DNA from: Papaver somniferum
Taxonomy: Eukaryota; Streptophyta; Magnoliopsida; Ranunculales; Papaveraceae
Length of the DNA stretch: 64,000 bases
NCBI RefSeq assembly: GCF_003573695.1
Contig: NW_020621936.1
Coordinates: 14,446,001-14,510,000, forward strand
Reading direction: 5' to 3'
Made by a program: the position numbers and the translations under genes. Below the pieces are notes generated by a model. That model worked only from the letters and a program-made list of their open reading frames with translations. It was not told where the DNA came from and made no database searches. Below are positions 34,261 through 46,689 of this stretch, piece by piece. The first letter of the stretch is position 1. Every line of letters starts with the position of its first letter.

Positions 34261-36085
34261 GAGTTGGCTCCTCACCCAGTAAACAAGATCGAAGATGAGG
34301 ATGTAGGGCTACAAACTTGTAGGAAGTGAGGTCCAATGCAGATAATAAATAAACGCTGCGTCTTTACTCTGAAGTTATCTTTATGTTTTGGGAAGTCAAA
34401 TATTGTTAGGAAGCAACAACCATTACATGTATAAAAAAAGTGATGAGAATGCAACTTAAGTTTAATGGTAGCTGGAGCAGGAGTGGTTCTTTTGTGGAGA
34501 GAATGTTAAGAGCAGACGTGTTTATTAAGGAAATCAAGAAAATATAGGAAATGTTTGTTAGTCTAGTGTCTTAGCATCATAACAAAAGCGGGAAAAAAGA
34601 AGCCTATCTATGTCATGAGATAGTCTGCTGTTGCATTGGGCTGTTGTAACTGAGAAACAACTAGACAGACCCTGACTTATCTGAAGTCTGATGGATATAT
34701 ATTTATAGATAGTATATATATTATATATAGAGGAGAGGAGAATAGAATTAGGAGTAGTTTGTTATTATTAGGGCATTGACACAAAATGGGAGTTATTGGC
34801 GCTCTTTTTGTCTGACTTCTATGTACCTACACAGTACTGTTATTAAATATGTTATTTTTGTTATTATCCTTCACAGTTTTCTGTTCTAGGTTCTCTTATG
34901 TGTAGTACAGACAGCAAGGAAAAGCCTGCAGATACTTCATTTCCCCCTGCTAGTACTTATATTGGCTGTGGTATGGGGTTCCTTGTGGTCTTCTATGCTT
35001 GTAGCATGGTGATTTGGATCCTTGGAATGTTTTCAGCTGTAATTATCTTGGGTTTATCTGTGTTTTCTTGGATGCATTATAAATTGGCTGTAGTGTAAGT
35101 TAAGGTGTGTTTTGGCGGTTTTGATGCTTTCTGTTCTGAGGTCCACTCGTGGAATGAAGGAACACAGCAGCAAGCAAATGTGCTACTTGAGCTGCTTCTG
35201 ACTTCTATGAAGCAGTAACTTCTCTTTGAGTTTTTTGTTTTTGGATTGGCTTCAATGGCAGTAGGCGAAACTTTAAAAACCTTCAAAAATCTACTTTATT
35301 TCAACAAGATTTCAAGAAGCAACGGATCCGGAGAAGTAATGCAGGTTCTGGTATTTTAGCACCTCGGATTTCAACTTGGAAGCCAAGGCTACACCTATTG
35401 AATAGTTTTGGCTGTAGAGTATTTTCTTTTTCAAGGGGATGGATTATATTGGAGTCACTCAGTGAAAGAGTGTGAGGTCAACTTCATGCACTTAATGCCC
35501 TTAGTTTGTGGGTTGGATTGAATTTCATTGGACCCAAAACTTTGTTTTGCAGGTATTTGCATTCATTTTTTACTGTGCCCGTTTTGCAGTACATTTCACA
35601 ACTAGCGGTTATTATGTTTCGGCATTCAAATATCCCCTTAAAATGAAATAAAACACATTATCTTTACAACTGTACAAGTGGACTAGATTATGTGTTCCCG
35701 AGGGATTGTTTAACCTCTTAACAGTTGCTGTGATCTCTAAATCTGGAATCGTCCCGTTGTTCCGACGTTCTGATGAAACTTATCATCACTAGATGGCTTG
35801 CCAATCTTTTTTGTCTCTTTGAATTTTAAACTACAAATGTGAAACCCAAAAATATTTTTCATGGGGCAGTAATTTTAGTCTACCAATAGTATAATTTGTA
35901 CGTGTTGTGTGATGTTCAATCATACTGGTCCATAAGCTCCAAACAATGACATGTGGTCGAGTTTGGTTCATTACAACTGAACGTGGGTTGTCTAGTAAAT
36001 ATTTGGAACCTAATATAGGCTGTTGTGACTGGCTGTTGGTTGCCAAAGTACACTGTGTGTACCTATACAAACTACAACGGATATG
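34261..36085. other. Downstream of the bZIP gene; no further gene supported
   Basis: This contains the probable 3' untranslated region and intergenic DNA. A 66-codon plus frame at 34898-35098 has two hydrophobic stretches but no recognised domain, start context or partner exon, so I do not call it a gene. No other feature is evident. Confidence 0.35.
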
Positions 36086-36089
36086 GGTC

Positions 36090-36520
36090 CGACTGCCGGT
36101 TCAGGTTGCCGGCCCAAGCTGCCAGCCTAGACTGCCGGCCGTAACCCTAGCTGCAATTGCGGTCTCCCAGTCACGATTGTTAATTCATGTGCGGATTTAT
36201 CTCGTAAGCCCTATGGAAGATTGGAGAAGATAACAGAGTCAATCTTCTGATAGGTTGGATAAGTAACATGAGCGGAAATGTCTCAAAAGAGACTTATCTA
36301 GAGATCCTATTAACCTATAAAAGGAACACAGAAATCCTAAAGAAGGTATGCGATCAGACCCTAGAAAACTCACCTGAAAATACTTGAGACTAATTTGAGC
36401 GTCGGAGTATTTGTTTTGCAGGTACCCCTCCGTGTGCTGAGAGAAGATAGCTGCGGAGATCATCAAGTTCAATCAAATTGTTGAGGTAAGATATTTCTTG
36501 CTCAAACATACACTATGACA
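36090..36520 (+). repeat. Possible LTR fragment
   Basis: A TATA-like CTATAAAAGGAAC is at 36316-36328. It is followed by a short leader with TTGCAGGTACCCCTCC at about 36416 and GAGATCATCAAGTTC. The composition resembles the promoter/R region of a gypsy-type LTR, but no mate, terminal TG..CA or primer site could be confirmed. Confidence 0.3.
36092..36143. repeat. Four 13-bp tandem units
   Basis: The units are CTGCCGGTTCAGG, TTGCCGGCCCAAG, CTGCCAGCCTAGA and CTGCCGGCCGTAA. They are unusually GC-rich for the surroundings. They lie at the start of what looks like an LTR fragment. Confidence 0.6.
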
Positions 36521-36563
36521 AACTCTATTGTCATTCAAACATATAGGAACACAAATTACCGTT

Positions 36564-36980
36564 AGAGCCGATCCTGAGTCTACAAGGACCCTTTGCGAAT
36601 TCAACCATAGGAATTAAGAAAAATAAAAATATGATGAAAACTCGAAGGATTCGTTTCTGATTTTCAAGAATCGAATCCTACGTTAAATCAATAATTTATA
36701 ATCAGTTTTGACGTACGATAATAGAAATTTTTTATATTTAAATGTACCATATATATTCTATATATAAATTCGAAATTAATAGTCAGGATTTGATACTCTG
36801 TAGCGTAACTTTATCTCTATTTTCCCTCTTATAGACTTAAAGAGAAAAAAAGGCCCTAAACATGAATGAGAGATCAGCCTAGATAGATAGAAGCAAGGCC
36901 CAAGATGCAATACAAAAAGGCCTAAAGACAGAGCCGGACCCTGTGCGCAGCACACTTCGCATCCCCTCAGGATTGGCTCT
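36564..36980. mobile_element. Possible MITE with AGAGCC(G/A)ATCCTGAG ends
   Basis: AGAGCCGATCCTGAG at the left is matched by CTCAGGATTGGCTCT at the right in inverted orientation (14 of 15). Weaker inner similarity also exists (GGACCC and TGCGAA words). I could not establish a target duplication. It contains no gene. Confidence 0.45.
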
Positions 36981-37095
36981 GAATAGCGTCATATTCAACC
37001 ATTGGGAAATATGATTGTGATGCTGGAAGGAAAAGGCCTTGTTGTTTATTTTCTTTGAGCAATTCGGAAGGAGCTTTTTCGATATCAGTATATGT

Positions 37096-37326
37096 TGAAG
37101 ATTTGATTATGTGAGAGAGAACTAAGTTCTTGATTACAAACAAAAGAGGGGAAGTGTTCCTTATAAAGGACACAGAATGAGAGACAGACTGACAGTGATG
37201 CCGACAATACATGCTGGAAATAAATGTCGCGTACAACACATCGGAAAACAGAAAATCAAATAATAGCCATTCTGTTACAATAAAGAACAAGAAATGATAA
37301 CAACACCCACAGTTGTTATATAGGCA
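37096..37326 (-). repeat. 3' LTR of the copia element
   Basis: About 85-90% similar to 41601-41833 by eye. A G-rich tract (minus strand CTTGAGGGGGGCGG at about 37356-37369) lies inward of it, where a polypurine tract is expected, though separated by about 30 bases. Confidence 0.75.
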
Positions 37327-37336
37327 CTCATAATTA

Positions 37337-37768
37337 TCAAATGATAACAACTATCCGCCCCCCCTCAAGATGAGCCATGTGAGCAGAAGAAAGCACACTC
37401 AGCTTGTGACGTAGAAAGTCAAATCTTGTTGTGTTTAGACCTTTAGTAAAGACATCTGCAACTTGTTGATCAGTGGAGATGTAATAGAGGTGCATGCCTT
37501 TTGACTGGACAAGCTTCCTGATGAAATGAAAATCAATACCCACATGCTTTATCCTTGAATGTAATACTGGATTAGACGCTAAGGACAGAGATCCCTTGTT
37601 ATCACAACCAATAGTAAGAGATGCAAGAAGAAAAATACCAAGATCCTTTAAGAGATAGCAAACCCATACAACCTCTACAATTGTATGAGCTAAGGACATA
37701 TATTTAGCTTTTGTTGAACTTCTGGCAACAATATGTTGTTTTTTGGAAAACCATGAAATCAGATTCAA
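37337..37768 (-). pseudogene. Copia RNase H domain
   Basis: The 143-residue frame reads NLISWFSKKQHIVARSSTKA, then CDNKGSLSLASNPVLHSRIK and HFIRKLVQSKGMHLYYI, ending with the usual tail QVADVFTKGLNTTRF. It therefore contains the D/E/D pattern region of copia RNase H. The usual ARSSTEAEY has become ARSSTKAKY, losing the catalytic glutamate. It lies immediately inward of the 3' LTR. Confidence 0.85.
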
Positions 37769-37800
37769 ACCAAAGAAGACACAAAAGCCACTTATAGATC

Positions 37801-38820
37801 TTATATCATCAGGATTTCCAGCCCAATCAAGTCAGAGAATGAAGAAAGAGCGGTTAACCCTTTATGTAGAACAATGCCACGATCTAAAGTCCCTTTGAGG
37901 TATCTAAGAACTCTTTTAGTAGTTGTTAGACCTGTGGTTGGTTTGCTCATATGCTGAATCTCAAGTCTTTTCCAAGTAATATATTGTAAAGCACCCACTA
38001 AGGACCTGCATTTTGTAGGATCTGAAAGTACTTCACCATCTGTAGAACTCATCTTAGTATCTGCAATAGCTGGAGTAGTGCAAGGTTTAAGACCAATAAT
38101 TCTTCAATAAGTTAAGAATGTACTTGGACTGAGATAAGTGCATTTTAGAGTCATTTCAATTCCCAGTAAATAATTAAGGGTCCCAGATCCTTTATAGGAA
38201 AGGAAAGACTAAGCTGAGCAATAACATAGTCACAAAAGGCTTGATCCTGTAAGAAGTATATCACCTACATGGACTAGAGAAATTGTTGTATGTGAACCAC
38301 GTTTATGAATGACTAGAGAGGTGTCAACCAAAGAAGGGGTGAAGTCAAGTGCAAGAAGAGCATACATCAAATTTAGATACCATGATATGGGTGCCTGCTT
38401 AGGGCCATAGATGGATTTATGCAGCTTACATACAACATTAGGTTTATCCTGATATGTAAACCAGGTGGTTGTGCCATGAAAGCAGTTTCTTGCAAATCTC
38501 CATGAAGAAATGCATTGCTCACATCAATTGCTAATTAATTGTCTAGTAACTGCAAGAGAAATGACTAACCTGATGGTTGTAGGCTTAGCAACAGGACTAA
38601 AAGTTTCAGTATAATCTAGTCATTCTTGTTGATGGAATCCCTTTTCCATTATTCTGGCTGGCCTTTTGTCTCTCAATAGTACCATCTGGGTTGTATTTAA
38701 CTTTGAACACCCACTTACATCCTACCAATTTTTTTCCTAGAAAAGGATCAACAATTGTCCAAGTACCAGCATCATTGAGAGTTTTATGCTCATTGACTAG
38801 AGCAACCATCCATTTAGGAT
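37801..38820 (-). pseudogene. Copia reverse transcriptase, broken
   Basis: The frame 38809-38606 gives the start of the RVT_2 domain (WTIVDPFLGKKLVGCKWVFK, YNPDGTIER). Frame 38052-37801 gives the thumb/connection (CRSLVGALQYITW, VLRYLKGT). Between them the active-site region lies in shifted frames with stops. Upstream, 38820-39380 has the serine-rich spacer that joins integrase and reverse transcriptase. Inactive. Confidence 0.8.
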
Positions 38821-39433
38821 CCCTTTTCGCTTGAGCAAAATGTAGTTGGTACTGCAGGAGTTACATTATCCATAAATGCTACAGGAAGTGGATATCTTCT
38901 TGAGAAATAAATCTTTATCTTAAAAATTCAACTCTTGGATCTGATATGCATGTTGAGAATTGAGGAAGTAAGAGTAGATGATGGAGAAATTATAAAAGTT
39001 GAGGAAACATCAAGCATTGGTGTGAGGGGGTCCGAACTAACTAAAGTAGAAATTTCTGAAGCAAGGGTATTATGGTCAGAAGAAGTATTTAACAAAACAA
39101 CTATAAAAGCAGAAATTATGAGATAAAAATGTTGTATGTAAGTCTTGAAAGAATAACTTGACTATAGAGATACTAGAAACATTTGGTATCTTGTAAGATA
39201 GAGCATGAAACAGATCTTCATCAAAGATAACATGCATGGACACAAATACCTTGCCAAATTGAGGTTTAAAGCATCTGTAATCCTTATGAACTGAATAATA
39301 ACCAATAATTACTTCTTGGTTCAAGTTTGGATGAAGTATAAGGTATTAACCAGGGATAGCAGAAACAACCAAACACTTTAAGAAAAGAATAATCTGGAGC
39401 TGAACCATATAACTTCTCATAAGGGGAAACAAA

Positions 39434-39979
39434 TTAAATACTAGTTGCACGTAGCCTGTTGATGAGACAATTTGCAGTATTGAAAGCATCCACCCAAAAA
39501 TTATCTGCAAGATTAGACTGAAGTAGAAGAATTATGCCAATATCAACTAAATGCATGTGTGATCCAACTACACCACTCTGCTCAGGTGTATGAGCACAAC
39601 TGAGCTCGATGCCATTGGCTGTTGGGAAGGGTTCAAGTTTAGAAGCAATAAATTCTCCACCACCATCTGTTCTAATGACTTGAATACTGAGATTAAATAA
39701 ATTTTGAACTTGAAGAGAAAAATTAATAAACACATCTTTAAAATCTGATTTTCTTATTATTGGAAAGATCCAACAAAATTTGATGAAATTATCTACTATA
39801 TTACAGTAGTAAAGAAACCCACAATGGGAGGCTACAAGAAGAGTTCCCCACAAGTCCATATACAAGAGTTGCAATGGTTTATCTGACACACTACTAGATA
39901 AAGTAAAAGGTAACTTGTGTGATCTGCCACAACATAAGTCATTACAAGATATAGTAGTCCTAGACAAGTCAAAAGACAT
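39434..39979 (-). pseudogene. Copia integrase core
   Basis: Recognisable blocks are CGRSHKLPF, LQLLYMDLWGTL with the first catalytic aspartate, IRTDGGGEFIAS with the second, and the block NGIELSCAHTPEQSGVVGSH carrying the glutamate position as E of PEQ. These match the rve domain order of Ty1/copia. The frame is open for 181 residues but isolated by frameshifts on both sides. Confidence 0.8.
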
Positions 39980-40131
39980 ATTATGACAAATCCTTTAAAG
40001 AGACTGAAAAGAAGGATGTCCAAATCTCTTGTGAAGAAGATCAGCTGAAATTTTGACTGAGGACATAACTGCTGGAGTAGAGACTGACTACTTGATGAGA
40101 ACTTTATAGCATAGACTTCATTCTTACTCTG

Positions 40132-40848
40132 TCATTCGAAAATTCTCTTCCCAGATTTGAGATCTTTTATATAAAATTTATCATATTCAAAAGTAACACT
40201 GCAGTTATTTTCCTCTCTGAACTTATCAATAGAAAGTAGTTTGTGTAAAGCATCTGGCACGTGTAAAATATTAGGTAAGTGAATTATATGATCCATTAGA
40301 AAATAGGAAGTATCAGGCACATGTAAAATATTGTGCATACTTTCACCACTAACAGTCATAATTTGCTCATTTCCATTGTAAGACTGAAACTCAGTGATGC
40401 TAAATGAATTTGAATTAATATGATCAGAAGCTCTTGAGTCAGCATACCAAAGATTTTCATCAAGAATATCTGCAGACGCCAGCATAGCATGCAAATTTGA
40501 AGCAATTGGCCTTCCTTGATAAGCAAAGTTCATTCTTTGATTACATTCAGTAGATGAATGACCATAATTGGAACAAATCTGACATGTAGGTCTCACAATT
40601 CTTTGAGAAGAAGAGGATGAGTTAGATTGATGTAAGAATAAATTATTATTTTGTGGTCTCATATGAAAAGAAGTTGCTGAAGTTATTTGTGGAGAATGTG
40701 TTGGTGCAGATGTTGAACTTGCTCTAGATCCATTTCTTGATGTGAGGTTAGATTGATAAGAATGTATTCTTTGGAGTTGGATATTCAGAGTAGGAATGAA
40801 ATCTTGAATTATTATTAGAGTAATTCTTGTTATTCCTAAATGCATCAA
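40132..40848 (-). pseudogene. Copia gag zinc knuckle and protease region
   Basis: After a serine/asparagine-rich segment there is a complete CCHC knuckle (CQICSNYGHSSTEC). It is followed by the linker to the protease, where LWYADSRASDHI replaces the usual WYADSGASDHI. The glycine next to the catalytic aspartate is therefore arginine, which should abolish activity. The repeated HILHVPD words near the end indicate a small internal duplication. Confidence 0.8.
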
Positions 40849-40980
40849 ATGATTAGATTCATCTGTAACAACAACAGTCTTGGATCTCTCACTTAAGATG
40901 GTTTCCTCACTGATAAGAAGACTATGTAATTTTCTAAGAGAGACTGGAGGATTAGAACTCTAATAGATATAGTAAAATAA

Positions 40981-41340
40981 TCAAAAACTGAAGATAATCC
41001 ATTGAGAATACTCACTCTCATTGATAGGAGATCCATCAGCAGATAATGAATCTAAGATCTTGTTTATCTCATTAAGAAACGAAATAATGGAATTACCTTG
41101 TTTGACTGTAGACAATTTAGTGTGCAATTGAATGATTTGAGTAGAGGATGTTGCAATATATCTTTCCTTAATCGATTTCCAAAACTCAAAGGATGTTGTT
41201 GGACCAGCAATGTAAGAAATCACACTTTCAGAAATAGAAGATTGAATCCAAAGAATAAGAGTTTGATTATTTTTTTCGTTCTGCCGAATCCACTTAGGAT
41301 TAATTGCTGCTTCGGGATCTGGAGTTCTAGGAGCATACAC
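40981..41340 (-). pseudogene. Copia gag (UBN2-type) N-terminal part
   Basis: Blocks such as LILWIQSSISESVISYIAG, FEFWKSIKERYI and IQLHTKLSTVKQGN followed by ISFLNEINKILDSLS are typical of the copia gag polyprotein. The start lies upstream in broken frame toward the primer site. A frameshift separates it from the zinc-knuckle frame at 40848. Confidence 0.8.
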
Positions 41341-41600
41341 AAATTGATTATGACAAGGTTTTGATCTATATATGTAATCTAAAACATTTCATCTTTTGAA
41401 AAGAGGAAGTAATAAGGCTATCCATGTGAGAAAATTGTGTTCTTGAAGCTTTGAAGGAACAATATCAGCTACAGTGTTTAGAAGAACTTTGGTAATGCTT
41501 GATTCCATAATGAATCACATAAAAGAAATCAAGAACAGATTGTAGGTTTAATGACGGAAGCAGAGAAAAAGTTATCAGGCCCTGATTGCCTTTGATACCA

Positions 41601-41833
41601 TGAAGATTTGATTAAATGAGAGAGAACTATGTTCTTGATTACAAATAAAAGAGAGGAAGCAATCCTTATAAAGGATGCAGAATGAGAGACCGACTGGCAG
41701 TGATGCCGACAATACAGACTGGCAATAAATGCCAACTATAAAGCACAACGGAAAATAGAAAAACAGATAATAGTCGTCATGTTTCAGTAAAGAACAAGAA
41801 ATGATAATAACATCCACAATTGTTACATAGGCA
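41601..41833 (-). repeat. 5' LTR of the copia element
   Basis: 233 bp. At its inner edge the minus strand reads ...CAAATCTTCA directly followed by TGGTATCAAAGGC, the primer-binding site (41588-41600). Confidence 0.8.
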
Positions 41834-42237
41834 CACCTTTGCTGACTGGGTTTTGGACTTACAAAAATTTTCTAATCAAGGGTAGGAACCTCCCAACATA
41901 ATGTGCGAGGCCGATAAATTATGTGCATAAGATCTCAAAGGTGTGAGGTTTCCAACGACCACAAACCATTTTGAGATGACTATTTTATTTTTTGCGAAAA
42001 GTTAAGAAAATATAGAAGAACGGAAGCAAAACTATTCCCTACCCCTGCCATAGCAACAAAATCATCCAGGGACCAGGATATCCTGGCTCTTGATTTTAGC
42101 ATGAACACTAATGGGTTCACCTTTTCAACGAGTTAGGCAATGTTGTTACAGGTTTCAAATAAAACCATCCAAATGTTCAATATATTTTTTCAGATCAAAG
42201 ATACATCATCATACGGTTCGAAAACCAAAAACAAAGA
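41834..42237. other. Intergenic, no gene recognised
   Basis: No supported ORF or repeat. It lies between the copia element and the target duplication of the 11-kb Mutator-like element. Confidence 0.4.
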
Positions 42238-42370
42238 TTTTTTATGAAGGCTATTATTGGGGCGTCACACTCCAATAGAGGGGTTTCACTTGGATTCTTA
42301 ATGTCCAAAAAAGTGGTTATGGGATATCCTAACACATATACAAAATGTCTAGATTACCCTTTAACTAGAA

Positions 42371-42862
42371 GTGATTTTACGGCTAGGTCTGAATTAATTC
42401 CAACCGTAGAATTTTATTTGCATGTAATTTTACGTCCAGATTTGGATTAGTTCCAACCGTTGAAGCTCATTTTACGTCCATGTTTCTTTTAATTCCAACC
42501 ATATAATCCGATTTTACGTCCAGTTTTCTTTTAATTCTATCCGTAAAAGTGATTTTACGTTCAGGTTTGGAATATTTCCAACCGTAGAAGTGATTTTACG
42601 TCCAGGTTTGGATTAATTCCAACCGTAGAATTTTATTTGCATGTAGTTTTACGTCCAGGTTTGAATTAGTTCCAACCGTAGAAGCTCATTTTACGTCCAG
42701 GTTCCTTTTAATTCCAACCATAGAATCTGATTTTATGTCCAGTTATCTTTTAATTCCAACCGTAGAAGTGATTTTACGTCCAGGTTTGGAATATTTCCAA
42801 CCGTAGAAGTGATTTTACGTCTAGATTTGGATTATTTCCAACCGTAGAAGTTTATTTTACGA
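42371..42862 (+). repeat. Tandem array of about 41-bp units with CCAACCGTAGAA
   Basis: Eleven or so direct units are built as GTGATTTTACGTCCAGGTTT followed by GGAATATTTCCAACCGTAGA. Blocks of several units are themselves duplicated (compare 42371-42560 with 42600-42780). The core CCAACCGTA is the same as the motif scattered through the rest of the element, but here all copies are in one orientation. Confidence 0.8.
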
Positions 42863-43543
42863 CAAGTTTTTCTTCCCACAAAAACTTTGTCCCAGAATTC
42901 ACCAAGTATATAACAAAATTCATTAATTTAATTTTTATCTAATTAAATTAAATTAAAATTAACTAAATAAGGGTTGTTTAGTCATTACAAAATTATTTGA
43001 GATAAGGGGTTTTTGATACAACCCTGGCATAGGGGCGGCAGGTTCTAGTAGAGGGGAGGCAACCTAATAAGACAAAAAAAGGTCATTACAAGGTAATTCA
43101 AGTGCCCCTTATAAAAAAAAATCTGGAAATGACTAATTAGCCCTTATGGTTGATAATCAAGATTAGTAATGATAATCAAGATTAGTATTGATAATCAAGA
43201 TTAGTGTTGATAATTAATTTTCACTTATAATAACACTAAAATCAGATTTTTAGAGTTATAAAAAAAAAGTTTAGAGGAGAAGAAAAAAATAACTGATATG
43301 ATATTTGTGAAACCCTAGATTTTGATTCACTCAACCAAAATGAGTGATTCCAGTGGCAAATTTGAGGTGGGTGAATCTCTATATGATGGAGAAAACAAGT
43401 ACTACTACATACCTCTTGATGGAGATCCTAATATGGAGTATTTTGTAGATGGTAGAGATGTTTTAGCCCAAAGTGAAGGTCAATCTCAACCAATTGAAGA
43501 AATTATCCAATAAAGCGAAGAACCAAGCACTGAAAATGACCAG

Positions 43544-44163
43544 GTATACTTCTAAATTAGTTCCCATTAGATTTTTGTTGATCAAAATTATCTAAAGTAC
43601 GTAAAAAGATCAAATTTTTAAAATTTTCAGAAGAACATACGGTTGGAAATAAGCTAGTTACCAACCGTAACTAGCAGTTACGGTTCGAAAAGTATCCAAT
43701 GCCAACCGTAATTGGTTCAATTTGGGGAAAAACCCAATCGTAATACCAGTTACGGTTGGTATAAAATTTTCGATACGAACTGTAGCTAGGTTACGGTTGG
43801 TTATTTCATGCATTAGTTACCAACCGTAACTCATCATGTGCATGGCGGTATTTACTACACTTATTACGGTTGGTAATATAAGAATTATTTACCAACCGTA
43901 ACCTATGTTACGGTTTGTTCTGTATTTTCTTAACCAACTGTAAATTATTATGTATGTTTTCAATTTTCTTTTGATGTGGTTACGGTTGGTTAGAAGATGA
44001 AAGTTACACACCGTAGGTTTCGTACGGTTCATAAGTGTTTGTAATTACCAACCGTACCCAAGTTACGGTTTGTTTATCCTCTGTCGTTACCAACCGTACC
44101 TGTATACATATTTTTGTTTTTATTTTGTCTTGTTTAGACTAATGTGGCTATATTTTTGTCTAG
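43544..44163. repeat. Motif cluster TACGGTTGG / CCAACCGTA in the transposase intron
   Basis: About seventeen copies or near-copies occur in both orientations, many as facing pairs separated by 10-25 bases (for example TACGGTTGGTAA ... TTACCAACCGTAAC). They occupy essentially the whole intron (43630-44110). Confidence 0.8.
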
Positions 44164-46689
44164 ATCGCGGATGTACCTCCCATAATGGATGACCAACCTT
44201 TAGAAAATGAAGTTCTCACCAAAAATTCTAGCTCTCACTATTTAACCGAGGAGACATGGGATGAGAAAGACGATGCAAAGAAGTGGGCTAGAGAACGAGG
44301 AAAGTTGATTATGTGTATCATAGTTTGTAATGATACCACTAGTGATAGTGCCTTTCGGGTTTGCGAGTGTAGTGGACAACATAGAAGTCACGCAAAAAAG
44401 GATACCTTGCAAGTAGCAAAGCCAAAGAGGAAGAATACTACTTTCAGTAAGAAGACCCGATGCCCCTTCAAGCTTCAGTTTAAAAAGAAAGCGGCAAAAA
44501 GGTGGTTTTTGGAGAAAGTTGTATGTGGTAGTCATAACCACCCTATACCAGAGAGTTTGCTATCACACGCTTATGTTGGACGCCTTACCGAAGAAGAAGA
44601 GAGTATCGTAGAATCACTGACACAAATTCGTATGAAGCCTGTTGATATCCTCGCTCACTTAAAGGAAAGAAACCCACAAAATGCTTCTAATTTGGATAAC
44701 ATCTACAATGCAAGAAAAAAATGAAGGCTAAGAAATGGGAACAAAGGAACGAAATGCAACAATTAAGACATTTGGGGGAGTTGCATAATTACTCGGTTTT
44801 CCACGATGATGATGAGAAAGGACGAATAAGACATCTTTTATTGGCTAATCCTGAGTTTGTGAAGTTGGCACAGTGCTCTCATCAAGTGCTTCTAATGGAT
44901 TGCACATACAAAACCAACAAGTTTGAGATGTCGTTGTTGAACATTGTCGGGCAAACTTCTACCAATGCTCCTTTTAATGTTGGTTTTTGCTTCTTGAAAG
45001 ATGAGCTCGAAGAGAGCTATGTGTGGGCACTAAAACAAGTGAAGTTATTCTACGTAGAGGGATATACTCCAAAGGTGATTATTACCGACAAGGAGCAAGC
45101 TTTGTTGAATGCAATAAGGAGGGTTTTCCCGGAAGCTCATAACCTTCTTTGCACGTTCCACTTGTGGAAAAGTATTGAAACTAAGTGCATGCGTCTTGTC
45201 CGTCCAACCCGAAAAAGCGAAATGGATAGAATAAAGAAACTACCGTTACATAAACAAGATAAAGCCAAAGAGAAATTTAAGAAGGATGACAAGTTGGCGT
45301 AACTAAAATGGGAAAGTTTCAAAACGGAGTGGAGAGCCTTGACCTATTCTATCACCGTGGATGAATATGAGGATAGAGCTCGTATGTTAGTGGCTCATTG
45401 GAAAAGAGGTTATCCAAGTGTTGTGAAGTATTTGTTTGATAATTGGTTGGATCCGCACAAAGAGAAGTTCGTATCGGCGTTCACTAACCAATATAGGCAA
45501 TATGACAACCAAGCTACAAGTACGGCGGAGTCATCTCACAACCGGTTGAAGAAGAAACTTCATAATTGTAATGGTGGGTTAGTTACGTTATTTGAAGCCA
45601 TGAATTCGTATTTCCTTCGTGATCAAGATAGAGTTACGGAGTCTTTTAAAAAAAGCCGAAGTAAACAACACACCAGATGGATAGACAATGAGTGGCTAAG
45701 GGGAATTACACATCAAGTTTCGCACAAAGCAATTGAGAAGATAATGTATGAAGTACAACATTATGAATTGGGGGATTATGAAGAAGAGTGTGTTTGTCCA
45801 AACATGACAAGTTTAGGACTCCTATGTCGGCATGTTATAGCCACATATCAAGACAAAGTGATCCCGATTCAAGATGTTGATCCCTTTTGGCAAGAATTAA
45901 CATTCCGTGAAACAATTTTTGATCCACAATTTGGAGGAACTTTTGCCGATACCGAGATTGGAAAAGTTCTAGCCGAGAAATATGCTACACTAAGCCAAGG
46001 CCAAAGGCAAATATGGTTGAGTAACTTGAGAGATTTAATATATCCACAATTTAGGTATGATATCAAGGAACCACCAAAGGGGAAGAGTAAGGGGAGGCCT
46101 CCTACCAAAAAAAAGAGGTACGTAGGAAATAAAAAAGCAAGAGAATTGGCGGAAGAATCAAAGAAAAGAGATCCTTGTGGTTATGAATGGTTGAGAAAGG
46201 AATATGAAGCGGAGGATGAGATGGAAGAGGATGATGTTCAAGGTAGAAACAAACGAAAAAGAGGTCAAGCGGATAAAGGAGAACCAACCCGTCGAAGTGT
46301 ACAACAAAAATGTATTGAGCTTCCTACTCAAGAAAGTGCAACAAGCAAAATTGATGTTAAAGGAAAAGGTCCGGTATTTCGCTCTAAACAACAAGAAAGA
46401 ATCAAAGTTGTTGTTCAAGGAAATGGTCGTAAAGAAAGTGGAAAAAAAGATGATGGAGTTAAAGGTAAAGGTTCCTATGTCGATTCCGAGGTTTCCTCCC
46501 AAGATAGTTCAATAAAAAGACTTGTTGGTAAAGTTGGTGTTAAACAATTAGCAAGGAACAATGAAAAGAGTCTGATGGTTGAAAAGGAGAAGGAGAAGGA
46601 GACGATTCATCTAAAAGGAGTGCCTAAACCACCACCTAGAGACAAAAATGGTCGATATAGCTGGAACCATTACATTCTCTATGAATATT

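Larger units (their letters stand above)
37096..41833 (-). mobile_element. Ty1/copia LTR retrotransposon, full-length but degenerate
   Basis: Two LTRs of about 232 bp (41601-41833 is the 5' copy, 37096-37326 the 3' copy) share TGCCTAT(G/A)TAACAA at the start and CAAATCTTCA at the end in element orientation. The 5' LTR is followed by TGGTATCAAAGGC, a tRNA-Met type primer site. Gag, zinc knuckle, protease, integrase, reverse transcriptase and RNase H pieces follow in the canonical copia order. Several stops and frameshifts break them. I could not find a matching target duplication; the outer edge of the left LTR may be disturbed by an extra ATCAAATGATAAC repeat. Confidence 0.85.

Noticed and set aside
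34898..35098. Small membrane protein downstream of the bZIP gene
   Set aside because: Only 66 codons with hydrophobic stretches, no recognisable family, no supporting exon or start context. It may be 3' untranslated sequence.
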